Source of the DNA: an uncultured Clostridia bacterium
GTDB taxonomy: Bacteria; Bacillota; Clostridia; Oscillospirales; Acutalibacteraceae
DNA length: 64,000 bases
Assembly (NCBI GenBank): GCA_944385055.1
Contig: CALWVT010000004.1
Coordinates: 62,001 to 126,000 of the forward strand
Direction: 5' to 3'
Below the pieces are notes generated by a model. That model did no database searches, had not been told where the DNA came from, and worked only from the letters and a program-made list of their open reading frames with translations. This document shows positions 25,019-36,465 of the stretch, piece by piece; the stretch's first letter is position 1; every line of letters begins with the position of its first letter. The translations under genes and the position numbers were made by a program.

Positions 25019-25624
25019 TCAAAGCTCCCGATACAAAGAATTTTCTGCGATGAAGCGGGCGACCTTGGGCGGCACGAGCCGGTCGATCGGGCGGCCCGCG
25101 GCGACTTCTGCGCGCACCTGGGTCGAGGAGACCGGCAGATACGCGACGTCGCGCACAAGCACGCGGCCGCCGGCTTCTTCGATCTTTTTGCCGTAGGCCT
25201 GCATGCGCGAAAGGCCCTCTAGGCTCCTCGGCGCAGCGCAGATGACGGCCCGGCGCAAAATGCGCGCGGGGTCATGCCAATCCAGCAGCGTTAAAAACAT
25301 GTCCTCGCCCGTCACGAAATAAAGCGCCGTGCCGGGGTAACGCGCGGCGAGCTCGTCGAGCGTGTCGGCCGTATAGCTCGGGCCCGGGCGTTCGAGTTCC
25401 ATCGGGCTTACCTGCCAGCCTTCGCGCCCTTCGATGGCCAGGCGGCACATTTCCAGGCGCATCGCCCCGCTTGCAAGGGATTTTGCGCGCTTGTGCGGCG
25501 GCACGCGCGTCGGCACAAGCAACAGATGCTTCGCCCCCGTAATGGACAAAAACGCCTGGGCCAGATGCAGATGGCCGTTGTGGATCGGGTTAAACGTCCC
25601 CCCATAGACCAAAAGCTTTTCCAT
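25019..25624 (-). CDS. nadD: Nicotinate-nucleotide adenylyltransferase
   Basis: 201 aa from the ATG at 25624 (MEKLLVYGGTFNPIHNGH), 10 nt after AAGGAGG; a GTG start 12 nt upstream would abut that site. NadD transfers AMP to nicotinate mononucleotide in NAD synthesis. The nucleotidyltransferase motif GGTFNPIHNGHLHLA and the C-terminal PVSSTQVRAEV (ISSTxxR) are clear. It lies in the usual yhbY-nadD-yqeK-rsfS order. Confidence 0.95.
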   Translation of the reverse strand: MEKLLVYGGTFNPIHNGHLHLAQAFLSITGAKHLLLVPTRVPPHKRAKSLASGAMRLEMCRLAIEGREGWQVSPMELERPGPSYTADTLDELAARYPGTALYFVTGEDMFLTLLDWHDPARILRRAVICAAPRSLEGLSRMQAYGKKIEEAGGRVLVRDVAYLPVSSTQVRAEVAAGRPIDRLVPPKVARFIAENSLYREL

Positions 25625-25681
25625 CCCGCGCCGCACCTCCTTATGTCCGCCGGGCTTTCGCAGAAAGTTACTTTTATTGTA

Positions 25682-25990
25682 TTACTTTTTTGCCGCTTTG
25701 GGAAGTACGATTTTCGGCTCCTTTTGATTTTTCCGATATAAAACGAAGCGCGAGCCGATGACCTGGACGACCTCGGCATGCACCGCCGCGGCAATCGCGT
25801 CCGCCGCTTCCCGCGAAGAGACCGGGCACGTCTCGACGAGCACGCGGCCCTTAATCAGTTCGCGCTTTTCGAGGGCTGAGTCCGCCTGCGCGTAAATTTC
25901 CGGCGAAAGCCCGCCCTTGCCGAGCGTCAAAATCGTCTCCAATGGGTTTGCAAGCCCGCGCAGGAACGCGCGCTGTTTGCTCGTTAACAT
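25682..25990 (-). CDS. yhbY: YhbY-family RNA-binding (CRM) protein
   Basis: 102 aa. CRM-domain protein that binds pre-50S particles and helps ribosome assembly. Family marks: MLTSKQRAFLRGLAN, LGKGGLSPEIYAQ (the GxxG loop region), RELIKGRVLVE and VVQVIGSRFVLYR. It has a GGGAGG site and lies 20 nt after ligA in the same run. Confidence 0.93.
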   Translation of the reverse strand: MLTSKQRAFLRGLANPLETILTLGKGGLSPEIYAQADSALEKRELIKGRVLVETCPVSSREAADAIAAAVHAEVVQVIGSRFVLYRKNQKEPKIVLPKAAKK

Positions 25991-26010
25991 GGTTCTTGAT
26001 TCCTCCCAAT

Positions 26011-28676
<2,666 letters not shown>

Positions 28677-28756
28677 CGCGCCGCCGCCTTTCTAAAAAGG
28701 AATTTCCGGAAACCGTCCTTTCCCAGTATAGCGCGCGGGCGCAAATGTGTGACAAA

Positions 28757-28800
28757 CGAAAAAAGCGCGCAGAACACCCGAAGGCCTCCTGGCGCGCTTC
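28757..28800 (-). terminator. Intrinsic terminator after ispH-rpsA
   Basis: An AAGCGCGC stem (28798-28791 with 28770-28763) with a 20-nt loop. A run of T follows on the minus strand. Confidence 0.75.
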
Positions 28801-28814
28801 TTTACTGCGGAAAA

Positions 28815-30773
28815 TTATTCTTCGTCTTCATCGGCCTGGTCTTCCAGCAGACGGCGGATGGAGAGGCTGACGCGATGGCGGTCAAAATCGATGTCCGTGA
28901 TGAGCACCTTGACCGTCTGGCCCATCTCCAGCTCGTCCTGCGGCTTCTCGATGCGGTGGTCCGCAATCTGGGAAATATGAATCAAGCCGTCGATGCCGGG
29001 GATGATGCGCGCAAATGCGCCAAAGCTCGTCATGCCAACGATCGTCGCGTCCACAACGCTGCCGACCGGGTAGTCGCGCTTGAGGATCTCCCACGGATTG
29101 TCCTCCGGACGCTTATAGCCCAGCGAAATCTTGCCCTTCTCGCGGTCCAGGCCCTTGATATAGACATGGACCTTGTCGCCGACCTTGACGACCTCGCTCG
29201 GATGCTTGATGCGCGTCCAGGACAGCTCGCTGATATGGATCATGCCGTCGATGCCGCCCAGGTCGACAAATGCGCCGTAAGACGTCAGAGACTTGACGAC
29301 GCCGTCGTACTCCTTGCCTTCCTCGGCGGTCTCCCAGAACTTCTCGGCGAGCTTCTTCTGCTCGTCGCGCAGCACGGAGCGGATGGAACCGACCGCACGG
29401 CGGCGGCCGCGGTTGACCTCGATGATGCGGAACTTGACTTCCTTCTTGAGCAGGTCATCGAGCGGATCGTTGCGGGACGCGGTGGCCTGGCTGGCCGGGA
29501 TAAACACGCGCACGCCCTTCGTGACGGCGATCACGCCGCCCTTGACGATTTCCACGACGGTACCGGTCAAAACCTCGCCGCTCTCCTCTGCGGCCGCGAC
29601 CTCTTCCCAGCCCTTTGCGGCGTCGAGACGGCGCTTCGAGAGCATGATCGTGCCCTCCTGGTCATTGGTGCGCATAATGAGCAGATCCATCTCGTCGCCG
29701 ACCTTCACGATGTCTTCCGGTTTGACGCCGGGCTTCGTCGTGAGTTCCGACAGCGGGACAAAGCCGGACTGCTTGCGCCCGACATCCACTAAGACCTCCG
29801 TCGGGGTAACCCCAACGACCACACCGTGGACCTTCTCATCTGTATTTAAACTCTTCAGAGACTCCTCTAACATCTCCGCAAAGTTGTCGCCGCCTTCAGC
29901 GGTCTCCGGGCTCTGCACGCCCTCATTGATTTCTGCCATGGTAACAAGTACCTCCTTTATTATACTTGCCGGTGTGGAGGCACCGGCAGTAATGCCTAAC
30001 GTTTTGACCCCATCCAGGAATCCTTTCGGGATCTCGGCCGCGGATTGCGCAAAAAGCGTGCGCGTATGCTTCCTGCACACGTCGTAGAGCTTGGCCGTAT
30101 TGGAACTTTCTCTGCCACCGAGCACCAGCATCGCATCACACGTGCGGGCCAATGCCTCGGCCTCCTCCTGCCGACGGGCGGTGGCATTACATATTGTATC
30201 AAAAATATTTGCGTTTGTATATACCCTTTGCAAGCTTTTTAGACAATTTCGCCATTCTGCCACACGAAATGTCGTCTGGGCAACAACGGATATGTCGCTT
30301 TTTTTCAAAATAGGCGACTCGGAAATCTGTTTTTCGAGATCGAAGGCATTTTCAAACACAAAACACGGGCCCGTGCAATGTCCAACAATTCCCTGCACTT
30401 CCGGGTGCTTGGGGTCTCCCGCAATCAGCACCGTGCGGCCCTTTTTCCCCTCTTCGGAGACGATCTGGTGGATCTTCGCAACGAACGGGCACGTCGCATC
30501 GACGCACATCAGCGGCAAGGAATCGATCTCCTCGCGCACGCGGCGGGGAACGCCGTGGCTGCGGATCACGAGCGTGCTGCCCGGCGGGGCCTCTTTGGGG
30601 TCCTCAACAATCCGCGTGCCCTGCTCTGCTAACCGGGAAAGCGTCTGCGGGTTATGGATAATGGGGCCCAACGTACAGACCGTGCGGCCCTCTTTCAAAA
30701 GCTCTTCGACCATCGTGACGGCGCGGTTGACGCCAAAGCAGAACCCCGCCGTCTTTGCAACATAAATTTTCAA
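28815..30773 (-). CDS. ispH-rpsA: IspH-ribosomal protein S1 fusion
   Basis: 652 aa from a TTG at 30773, about 10 nt after GGAGG; the frame upstream lies inside plsC. The N-terminal half is IspH (HMBPP reductase, last step of the MEP isoprenoid route): Fe-S cysteines at C12 ([12 protein letters not shown]), near 97 (DATCPFV) and near 197, and the HNPQ motif (about 42). The C-terminal half (about 290-652) has four S1 RNA-binding repeats, as in Firmicutes RpsA ([40 protein letters not shown]). The fusion is known in Clostridia. It overlaps the upstream plsC by TTGA. Ends at an intrinsic terminator. Confidence 0.95.
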   Translation of the reverse strand: MKIYVAKTAGFCFGVNRAVTMVEELLKEGRTVCTLGPIIHNPQTLSRLAEQGTRIVEDPKEAPPGSTLVIRSHGVPRRVREEIDSLPLMCVDATCPFVAKIHQIVSEEGKKGRTVLIAGDPKHPEVQGIVGHCTGPCFVFENAFDLEKQISESPILKKSDISVVAQTTFRVAEWRNCLKSLQRVYTNANIFDTICNATARRQEEAEALARTCDAMLVLGGRESSNTAKLYDVCRKHTRTLFAQSAAEIPKGFLDGVKTLGITAGASTPASIIKEVLVTMAEINEGVQSPETAEGGDNFAEMLEESLKSLNTDEKVHGVVVGVTPTEVLVDVGRKQSGFVPLSELTTKPGVKPEDIVKVGDEMDLLIMRTNDQEGTIMLSKRRLDAAKGWEEVAAAEESGEVLTGTVVEIVKGGVIAVTKGVRVFIPASQATASRNDPLDDLLKKEVKFRIIEVNRGRRRAVGSIRSVLRDEQKKLAEKFWETAEEGKEYDGVVKSLTSYGAFVDLGGIDGMIHISELSWTRIKHPSEVVKVGDKVHVYIKGLDREKGKISLGYKRPEDNPWEILKRDYPVGSVVDATIVGMTSFGAFARIIPGIDGLIHISQIADHRIEKPQDELEMGQTVKVLITDIDFDRHRVSLSIRRLLEDQADEDEE

Positions 30774-31390
30774 AAAGCACTTTCCTCCAACTGCCGATTG
30801 AGCGCATCGGCCAACTGTGCGGCGGCCTTTTTCAAGGCCCCGCGGCTGTGCCGGTCCGGCGCCGGCGGCAGGGGCCGCCCGATGCGCACGGAAAGCCTGC
30901 GGCCGAACTTCCACGGCCCGCGGCAGAAAATCGACACCGGCACGATGGGCACCCCCGCGTGCGCCGCAAGCCACACGGCGCCGCCCTTCGGCGAAACCGG
31001 CGCGTTGCCGCGCACGACCCGCCCCTGCGGGAACAGCGCCAGCACATCGCCGCGACGCAAAACGGCGAGCGCTTCCCGCAGGCTTTTGAGGTCCGCGCTG
31101 TCGCGTTCGACGGGGAAAGCGCCCGCCGCCCGCAGGACCTTTTCCACAAACGCGCCGTGGTCTGTGAAAAGCTCGCGCTTCGCCATAAAGTACAGGTGCT
31201 GGCGGAAGAAGACCGCAAGCGTCACGGGGTCTAATACGCACCGGTGATTGGCACACACGAGAAACGGCCCTTTTCTCGGGATATTCCGAAGGCCCTTTAC
31301 GCGCACGCGCAGCAAGAGCACATACACCCAGCCGAACCCGCGCGCGAACAATTGATACAACGCACGGTACAATCCGTTCGGCCGCTTCAT
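30770..31390 (-). CDS. plsC: 1-acylglycerol-3-phosphate acyltransferase, second copy
   Basis: 206 aa from the ATG at 31390 (MKRPNGLYRALYQLF), which overlaps the stop of the first plsC (ATGA). Acylates lysophosphatidic acid to phosphatidic acid at the membrane. The catalytic motif HX4D is in CANHRCVLDP (about 52-57), with the binding motif LFPQGRVVRG (about 125) replacing the more usual EGT. An N-terminal hydrophobic stretch is present. It is a close neighbour, not a copy, of the preceding gene, so their acyl donor or acceptor may differ. Confidence 0.88.
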   Translation of the reverse strand: MKRPNGLYRALYQLFARGFGWVYVLLLRVRVKGLRNIPRKGPFLVCANHRCVLDPVTLAVFFRQHLYFMAKRELFTDHGAFVEKVLRAAGAFPVERDSADLKSLREALAVLRRGDVLALFPQGRVVRGNAPVSPKGGAVWLAAHAGVPIVPVSIFCRGPWKFGRRLSVRIGRPLPPAPDRHSRGALKKAAAQLADALNRQLEESAF

Positions 31391-32010
31391 GCCTGCTGCA
31401 TCGTTTTCAGGTCCTGCTCGCGCAAGGCGGCAATCGCGTCCATAATCTTGCGGCTCGCGCGGCGGAACTCGCCGGCCTTGCCCTCGGATAACCCGAGCTC
31501 TTCGGGCGTCATGGGCTTGCCGTAAGATACGCGGCAGTAATGGAACGTTTCGGGGAGGTTCCCTTCCTCGGATGTAATGCACACGGGAACGACCGGCACG
31601 TGGTAGCGCCAGGCCATCATCGCGGCGCCGGATTTCGGCCGGCCCAACGAGCCGTCCTTGCTGCGCGTGCCCTCAATGAAGACGCCCAATAGCTTCCCCT
31701 GCCGGAGCCGCTCGCCCGCCAGGTTCATCGCGCCGACGTCGCCTTTCCCGCGCTCAATCGAAATGACGCCGACCTGCTTGAGCACCCACGCGAAAAACGG
31801 GTTCGTAAACAGCTCCGCCTTCGCCAAAAAATAGATCTGCCGGCGGCACGACAAAAATAAGCGGATCGGGTCGGAATAGCGCTGGTGATTGATACATAAA
31901 ATCGCCGCGCCCTTTTTCGGGATATTCTCCGCGCCGCGCACATGGTTCGGCAGCACGGGCCGCGCAAACCAGGAGGGGATCAATTTTGCCACCACATACA
32001 ACGGGGTCAT
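31387..32010 (-). CDS. plsC: 1-acylglycerol-3-phosphate acyltransferase, first copy
   Basis: 207 aa. PlsC-type acyltransferase with HX4D in CINHQRYSDP (about 42) and the phosphate-binding motif FIEGTRSKDG (about 107). The N-terminal YVVAKLIPSWFARP fits a membrane-associated helix. It follows cmk by 12 nt and overlaps the next plsC by ATGA. cmk-plsC-ispH/rpsA is a common Clostridia order; the duplicated plsC is the local addition. Confidence 0.92.
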   Translation of the reverse strand: MTPLYVVAKLIPSWFARPVLPNHVRGAENIPKKGAAILCINHQRYSDPIRLFLSCRRQIYFLAKAELFTNPFFAWVLKQVGVISIERGKGDVGAMNLAGERLRQGKLLGVFIEGTRSKDGSLGRPKSGAAMMAWRYHVPVVPVCITSEEGNLPETFHYCRVSYGKPMTPEELGLSEGKAGEFRRASRKIMDAIAALREQDLKTMQQA

Positions 32011-32022
32011 ACGCGCGCCTCC

Positions 32023-32691
32023 TCAATAGCCCAGCACATCGCGCACGAGTTCGCGCACGCGGGCAATGCTCTCTTCGAGCGTGCAGTCGCTCGTATCCAC
32101 CAGGCGGGCGTCCGGGGCGGGCTTTAACGGCGCCGCAGCGCGGGTCATGTCCTGCTCGTCGCGCTTCTGGATGTCGCGCAGAACCTCGTCGTAAGAGACC
32201 GCCTCCCCCTTTTCCTGCAGCTGGGCAAAACGGCGCTGCGCGCGGGCCTGCGGGGAAGCCGTCAAGAAAATTTTCAGCTGTGCATCGGGCAGGATGACCG
32301 TGCCGATGTCGCGGCCGTCCATAATCACATTGTTGGCCGCCGCCAGTTCCTTCTGCAGCGAGAGCAAAAATGCGCGCACCGCCGGAATCGCGGAGACCGC
32401 CGACGCCGCCATGCTGACTTCCGGCGTGCGGATCGCTTCGGAAACGTCTTCGCCGGAAAGGAGCACGTGCTGTTCCCCTTCCGAAAAGGTCAGCGCGATC
32501 TGCACGCCATTCAGGCGCGGCACGACCGCTTCTGCGTCCGCCGGGTCAACCCCCGCGCGCAGCATAAAAAGCCCCACCGTCCGGTAAAGGGCTCCGGTAT
32601 CTACGTAAATAAACCCGATCTGCGCGGCAAGGGCACGGGCAATCGTGCTTTTCCCCGCGCCGGCCGGACCGTCTATGGCGATATGGATCAT
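32023..32691 (-). CDS. cmk: Cytidylate kinase
   Basis: 222 aa from the ATG at 32691 (MIHIAIDGPAGAGKST), with GGAGG about 11 nt upstream. Phosphorylates CMP and dCMP. The P-loop GPAGAGKST (8-16), TGALYR and the DGRDIGTVILPDA motif are clear. It leads the cmk-plsC-plsC-ispH/rpsA operon with a promoter at 32755-32783. Confidence 0.96.
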   Translation of the reverse strand: MIHIAIDGPAGAGKSTIARALAAQIGFIYVDTGALYRTVGLFMLRAGVDPADAEAVVPRLNGVQIALTFSEGEQHVLLSGEDVSEAIRTPEVSMAASAVSAIPAVRAFLLSLQKELAAANNVIMDGRDIGTVILPDAQLKIFLTASPQARAQRRFAQLQEKGEAVSYDEVLRDIQKRDEQDMTRAAAPLKPAPDARLVDTSDCTLEESIARVRELVRDVLGY

Positions 32692-32754
32692 TGCTCTGGA
32701 AACCTCCAACCTCAAGTCTTGCGCGCCCAAACGCGCTTGCGCAATACGTCTTTT

Positions 32755-32783
32755 AGTATACTACAAAGACCCGCGATTGAAAA
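32755..32783 (-). promoter_or_regulatory. SigA-type promoter of the cmk operon
   Basis: Minus strand TTTTCA (32783-32778), 17-nt spacer, TATACT (32760-32755). About 64 nt before the cmk ATG. Confidence 0.5.
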
Positions 32784-32805
32784 GGCAGTTTGCGTTAAGA
32801 AACCG

Positions 32806-33600
32806 TTAGATGGAACAGGTTGGGCTCAGTTGTACCGCAAGCAAAAAGCGATGGATCCTCCCTTCGAGGACGCCCCGCCCATCGAGCAGGCGCTGCGCTT
32901 TCCATAAGTTTTCAAAGCAGGATTCCACCGAAAAACCCGGGAACTCCCACGGCAGCACGCGCGCGAACCACACAAGCGCCCCCACGTCGTAAAACCGGAT
33001 CGGCCGAAACGCCTCCTGGCTTTCGAGCACCGAAAACCCGGCATTCTGAAATTTCTCGGCCGTGTTTTGAAGGTTCAAGCCCGGATACGCTTTCGGCGTG
33101 CCCGGCAAAAGCAGTTCGATCAGTTCCCGGTCGTTGTCCTCGCCGACCTGTTCGGTCAAAAAGACGCCGCCGGGGGCGAGGGTGCGGGAAAGCTCCGAAA
33201 TCACGAAATCGCCGTGGCGGTTCGTGATGACGTCAAACGACCGGTCCGCAAACGGCAAGGGCTTTGTACCGTCGGCCTCTTGAAAGTCGATGCCAAGCGG
33301 CAAAAGGCGCTCTTTACAGACTTCCACATTCGGCGGATAGCCCTCGGTCGCGGCCGTGCGGGACGGCGCGTGGTGCAGCGAAAGCAAGAATTCCCCGCCG
33401 CCCGTCTCCATATCGAGCAGGCGGCTTTCCGGCTTTACATACTTCGCAATCACGTCCGCAAAATTCCACGGCAGATCGGTCTCCTCCGTGTAGCGGCCGG
33501 AAAGATGCGAAAAATCCCAGCCGTGGATGTGGGCGATGTCCTCTTCCCGTTTCCATTCCCGAAAAAGCGCTTCTTTTCGCGCGGACTCCGAATCCGGCAT
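32806..33600 (-). CDS. Class I SAM-dependent methyltransferase
   Basis: 264 aa. The SAM motif is LLDMETGGGEFLL (about 62-74), a DxExGGG form rather than the usual DxGxGxG. The acidic loop (AATEGYPPN) and LAPGGVFLTEQVGED follow. The C-terminal half is rich in aromatic residues and has no recognised target domain. An AAGGGGGG site precedes the ATG. It is the last gene of an RpiR-flavoprotein-methyltransferase run. Target unknown. Confidence 0.8.
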   Translation of the reverse strand: MPDSESARKEALFREWKREEDIAHIHGWDFSHLSGRYTEETDLPWNFADVIAKYVKPESRLLDMETGGGEFLLSLHHAPSRTAATEGYPPNVEVCKERLLPLGIDFQEADGTKPLPFADRSFDVITNRHGDFVISELSRTLAPGGVFLTEQVGEDNDRELIELLLPGTPKAYPGLNLQNTAEKFQNAGFSVLESQEAFRPIRFYDVGALVWFARVLPWEFPGFSVESCFENLWKAQRLLDGRGVLEGRIHRFLLAVQLSPTCSI

Positions 33601-33621
33601 TGCGAATCCCCCCTTCTTCGT

Positions 33622-34875
33622 TTACGCCTGCGGCTGCACGCTCTCGCCGGCTAAGCGGCCGGTCGCAAACGCGATGTGCAGGTTATAGCCGCCGGTGTAG
33701 GCGTCTACGTCCAAAAGCTCGCCGGCAATGTAGAGGCCCGGCACCTTTTTCGACTGCATCGAACGCGGGTCAATCTCCCGCACGGAGACGCCGCCGGCCG
33801 TGACGATGGCCTCCTCGATCGGGCGGAAGCCCTCGATGCGAAACGAAAAGCGCTTTAATTCCTCGCCGAACGCCCGGCGCGCGGCGCGCGTGATGTCGGA
33901 GCACGGGGTCTGCGGCGCGATGCCGCTGCGGCGCACCGCCACGGGGATCAGGTTGCGGGGCAATAGCTTTTCGAGCGCCTGCGCAAACGGCCGCTGCGGC
34001 GCGGCGGTCCAATCGCGCAAAAGGCGCGCGTCGAGCTTTTCGGGCGAAAGCGCGGGCTTTAAGTCGATGTCCGCGCGAAAGCGCCCCGGCGCCATATCGC
34101 GCAGGCAGGCGCTCGCGCTGAGGACGACGGGGCCGGCCAAGCTGTGGCGCGTAAACGAGAGCTCGCCGAAATCCTCATACACGGCGCGGCGGCGCACGGT
34201 GTCGTAGACGGAAAACCCGATATTGCGCAAATCGAGCCCGGCCATGCGCGCGCAGTCGGCAGCGTCCTCACCCGCACACGCAAGCGGCACCAAGGACGGC
34301 CGCAGCGGCACGATCGTGTGGCCGGCCTCTTCGGCCAGCCGGTAGCCCGCGCCGTTCGAGCCGGTCGCGGGGTACGACGCGCCGCCGCACGCCAAAAGGA
34401 CCTGCGCCGCCTCAATTTTGCGGCCGTCGGAGAGCACGCAGCCGTCCGCATGCCCCGCGCGCGTTAATAGCCGCTGCACACTGCCGCGCAGCAGCACGGC
34501 GCCGTTTTGCCGCGCCCAATCCGCCAGCGCGTCCGCGATGTCGTCGGCGCGGTCGCTTTGCGGGAACACGCGCCGGCCGCGCTCCGTTTTGAGCGGCACG
34601 CCGAGGCTTTCAAAAAAGGCGATGCTGTCGGCGGGCGTAAAGCGGTTTAAGGCGCTGTAGAGGAAGCGCGGGTTTTGGGGCACATGCTCGAGAAACGTCG
34701 GGACGTCGCAGTTGTTCGTCACATTGCAGCGGCCCTTGCCGGTGATGCGCAGCTTTCTGCCGGGCACCTCGTTTTTGTCGATTAGATAGACGGAAAGCCC
34801 GCGGCCCGCCGCGGTGCCGGCCGCCATCAGGCCCGCCGCGCCCGCGCCGACGACAACCAGGTCAACGCGCTGCAT
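33622..34875 (-). CDS. HI0933/YhiN-family flavoprotein oxidoreductase
   Basis: 417 aa. NAD(P)/FAD-dependent family of unknown reaction. Visible: the FAD dinucleotide-binding motif VVGAGAAGLMAAGTA (about 7-21), ITGKGRCNVTNN, LACGGASYPATGSNGAGY and the C-terminal GLYIAGELLDVDAYTGGYN. It overlaps the stop of the RpiR regulator by 14 nt, so is probably coupled to it. The function of the family is unproven. Confidence 0.9.
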   Translation of the reverse strand: MQRVDLVVVGAGAAGLMAAGTAAGRGLSVYLIDKNEVPGRKLRITGKGRCNVTNNCDVPTFLEHVPQNPRFLYSALNRFTPADSIAFFESLGVPLKTERGRRVFPQSDRADDIADALADWARQNGAVLLRGSVQRLLTRAGHADGCVLSDGRKIEAAQVLLACGGASYPATGSNGAGYRLAEEAGHTIVPLRPSLVPLACAGEDAADCARMAGLDLRNIGFSVYDTVRRRAVYEDFGELSFTRHSLAGPVVLSASACLRDMAPGRFRADIDLKPALSPEKLDARLLRDWTAAPQRPFAQALEKLLPRNLIPVAVRRSGIAPQTPCSDITRAARRAFGEELKRFSFRIEGFRPIEEAIVTAGGVSVREIDPRSMQSKKVPGLYIAGELLDVDAYTGGYNLHIAFATGRLAGESVQPQA

Positions 34876-35752
34876 GGGGCGTCTCCTCGTGCGGGTTGAT
34901 CGTCTCGTAGACGTGGTACTCGTCCCAAATCTGCTCTAAGCGGCCGAAGGTCTTGCCGATCGTCTTCTCCATCTTCATCGCGACCGTGACGATCAACGCG
35001 TCAATCAGGCTCAGCGGCGCGACGAGCGTGTCCGCAATCGCGGCGATGTCGCTGCGCGCGAGCAGCGTATAATCCGCAAATTCCGCCAGCGGCGAAGCGG
35101 CGCTGTCCGTAATCGCGACGACCTTCGCGCCGCTGTTGTGGGCAAACTGCATCGCCTTCGTCGCCTTGTGCGAATAGCGCGGGAAGCTCAAACCGATGGC
35201 GAGGTCCCGCTCGTCGATGTGGATCATCTGCTGGAAAATTTCCGCCTCGCTCGTCGCCTTGACGAGCGTCACGTTTTCAAACAGCATCTCAAAATAATAG
35301 GCCAGAAACGACGCCAGCGATTGGCAGCTGCGCGCGCCGAGGATATAGATCTTGCGCGCCGAGATGATCGAATCGGCGGCCGCGTAAAAATCCTCGTGGG
35401 ACGTACACTCCATCGTGTGGCGGATCGTTTCGATATCCTGGTTTAAGACGGCGTCGAGCACGTCCTCCTCCCCAATGCGCTCGCGTGTCACCTCCATGCG
35501 CTGCACGCTCGTCAATTTGGAGCGGATCATCTCCTGGATTGCGCGCTGCAGCTCCGGGTAACCGGCGTAGCCGATCTCCATCGCAAAGCGCACGACCGTA
35601 GACTCGCTGACGCCGACGGTCGCGCCCAGGCGGGAAGCCGTCATGAAGGCGACCTTGTCGTAATGTTCGAGAATATAATTGGCAATCAGGCGCTGCCCTT
35701 TCGAAAAGCGGCTCTGATTTTCCTGAATGCGGGCTGTTAAGTGATCCTGCAT
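34862..35752 (-). CDS. MurR/RpiR-family transcriptional regulator
   Basis: 296 aa. N-terminal helix-turn-helix (about 35-80, with TVGVSESTVVRFAMEIGY) and a C-terminal SIS sugar-phosphate-binding domain (about 125-265, IYILGARSCQSLASFLA and GLSFPRYSHKATKAM). RpiR members respond to phosphosugars and often control sugar or cell-wall recycling genes, but no sugar gene is in this operon. ATG with AGGAG and a clear promoter at 35774-35802. Confidence 0.93.
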   Translation of the reverse strand: MQDHLTARIQENQSRFSKGQRLIANYILEHYDKVAFMTASRLGATVGVSESTVVRFAMEIGYAGYPELQRAIQEMIRSKLTSVQRMEVTRERIGEEDVLDAVLNQDIETIRHTMECTSHEDFYAAADSIISARKIYILGARSCQSLASFLAYYFEMLFENVTLVKATSEAEIFQQMIHIDERDLAIGLSFPRYSHKATKAMQFAHNSGAKVVAITDSAASPLAEFADYTLLARSDIAAIADTLVAPLSLIDALIVTVAMKMEKTIGKTFGRLEQIWDEYHVYETINPHEETPHAAR

Positions 35753-35773
35753 GCTATCAACTCCTAGTTATAC

Positions 35774-35802
35774 AGTTTAGCCGCTGGGCGGGAAAAATGC
35801 AA
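35774..35802 (-). promoter_or_regulatory. SigA-type promoter of the RpiR operon
   Basis: Minus strand TTGCAT (35802-35797), 17-nt spacer, TAAACT (35779-35774). About 22 nt before the ATG. Confidence 0.6.
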
Positions 35803-35821
35803 GACAAAGTCCGAAAAAATG

Positions 35822-35868
35822 CAAAAAACGAGGCCCGGCTTTTCTAAAAGCAGAAAAGCGAAGGCCTC
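35822..35868 (-). terminator. Intrinsic terminator after the DUF5685/J-domain/membrane operon
   Basis: An inverted repeat (GAGGCC with inner CTTTTCT/AGAAAAG) followed by six T on the minus strand (35829-35822). Confidence 0.8.
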
Positions 35869-35898
35869 CTTGCCGTTTCTATGTCATTTTCGTTTCCT

Positions 35899-36465
35899 TT
35901 ACCGCCCGCGGGAAAGCAGGCGCTGCAAGACCGGGTGGAGCCTTTGCATATACAGCGCGACGACGCCGGTGCACGCGTAGTCGTAAAGAAACAGGACGAC
36001 ATTCCCCAGCACGAGCAGCACGCCCGGCACGAAAACGCCGAACAGCGAAAAGCTGCTTGCCGGCACGCCGAGCACAAACACGCACACGAAAAAATCGAGC
36101 GCCATCGACGCCGTAAACACCAGAAGCTTTAGAATTGCCTGCCAAATCCGGCGCCGCACATGCCCCTCAATGAGGGCTTTCACGATCATATAATGGCCGA
36201 AAAACAGCACGTACAGCAGCACGATTTCCCGATTGGGGGCGAGCAAAAGCCCTAAAAGGGAGACCGCCGCATACGTGCTCCACGCAAAGCGGTGGCCGAG
36301 TTCAATGACGATGGGGATTAAAAGCAGTCCCGCCACGGCCGGCAGGATATAGTAGAAAATCGGGAGCAGCCCCGCCCCCGCCAGGCACAAAACGCCCAGC
36401 GCCGTGACGATGCCGCAAAAGGCGACACCCACCGTCCGATTGCCGCGCCGCATCCGCGTCAGCAC
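35899..36465 (-). CDS. Predicted membrane protein
   Basis: 188 aa from a GTG at 36465 or an ATG at 36453. It has five or six hydrophobic helices (about 12-30, 33-50, 58-88, 106-126, 134-165) and a basic C-terminus. I do not recognise a named family. Its start overlaps the stop of the J-domain gene by 7 nt, so it is translated with it, and it ends before a strong terminator. The three-gene operon DUF5685, J-domain, membrane protein suggests a shared job at the membrane. Confidence 0.75.
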   Translation of the reverse strand: MLTRMRRGNRTVGVAFCGIVTALGVLCLAGAGLLPIFYYILPAVAGLLLIPIVIELGHRFAWSTYAAVSLLGLLLAPNREIVLLYVLFFGHYMIVKALIEGHVRRRIWQAILKLLVFTASMALDFFVCVFVLGVPASSFSLFGVFVPGVLLVLGNVVLFLYDYACTGVVALYMQRLHPVLQRLLSRGR

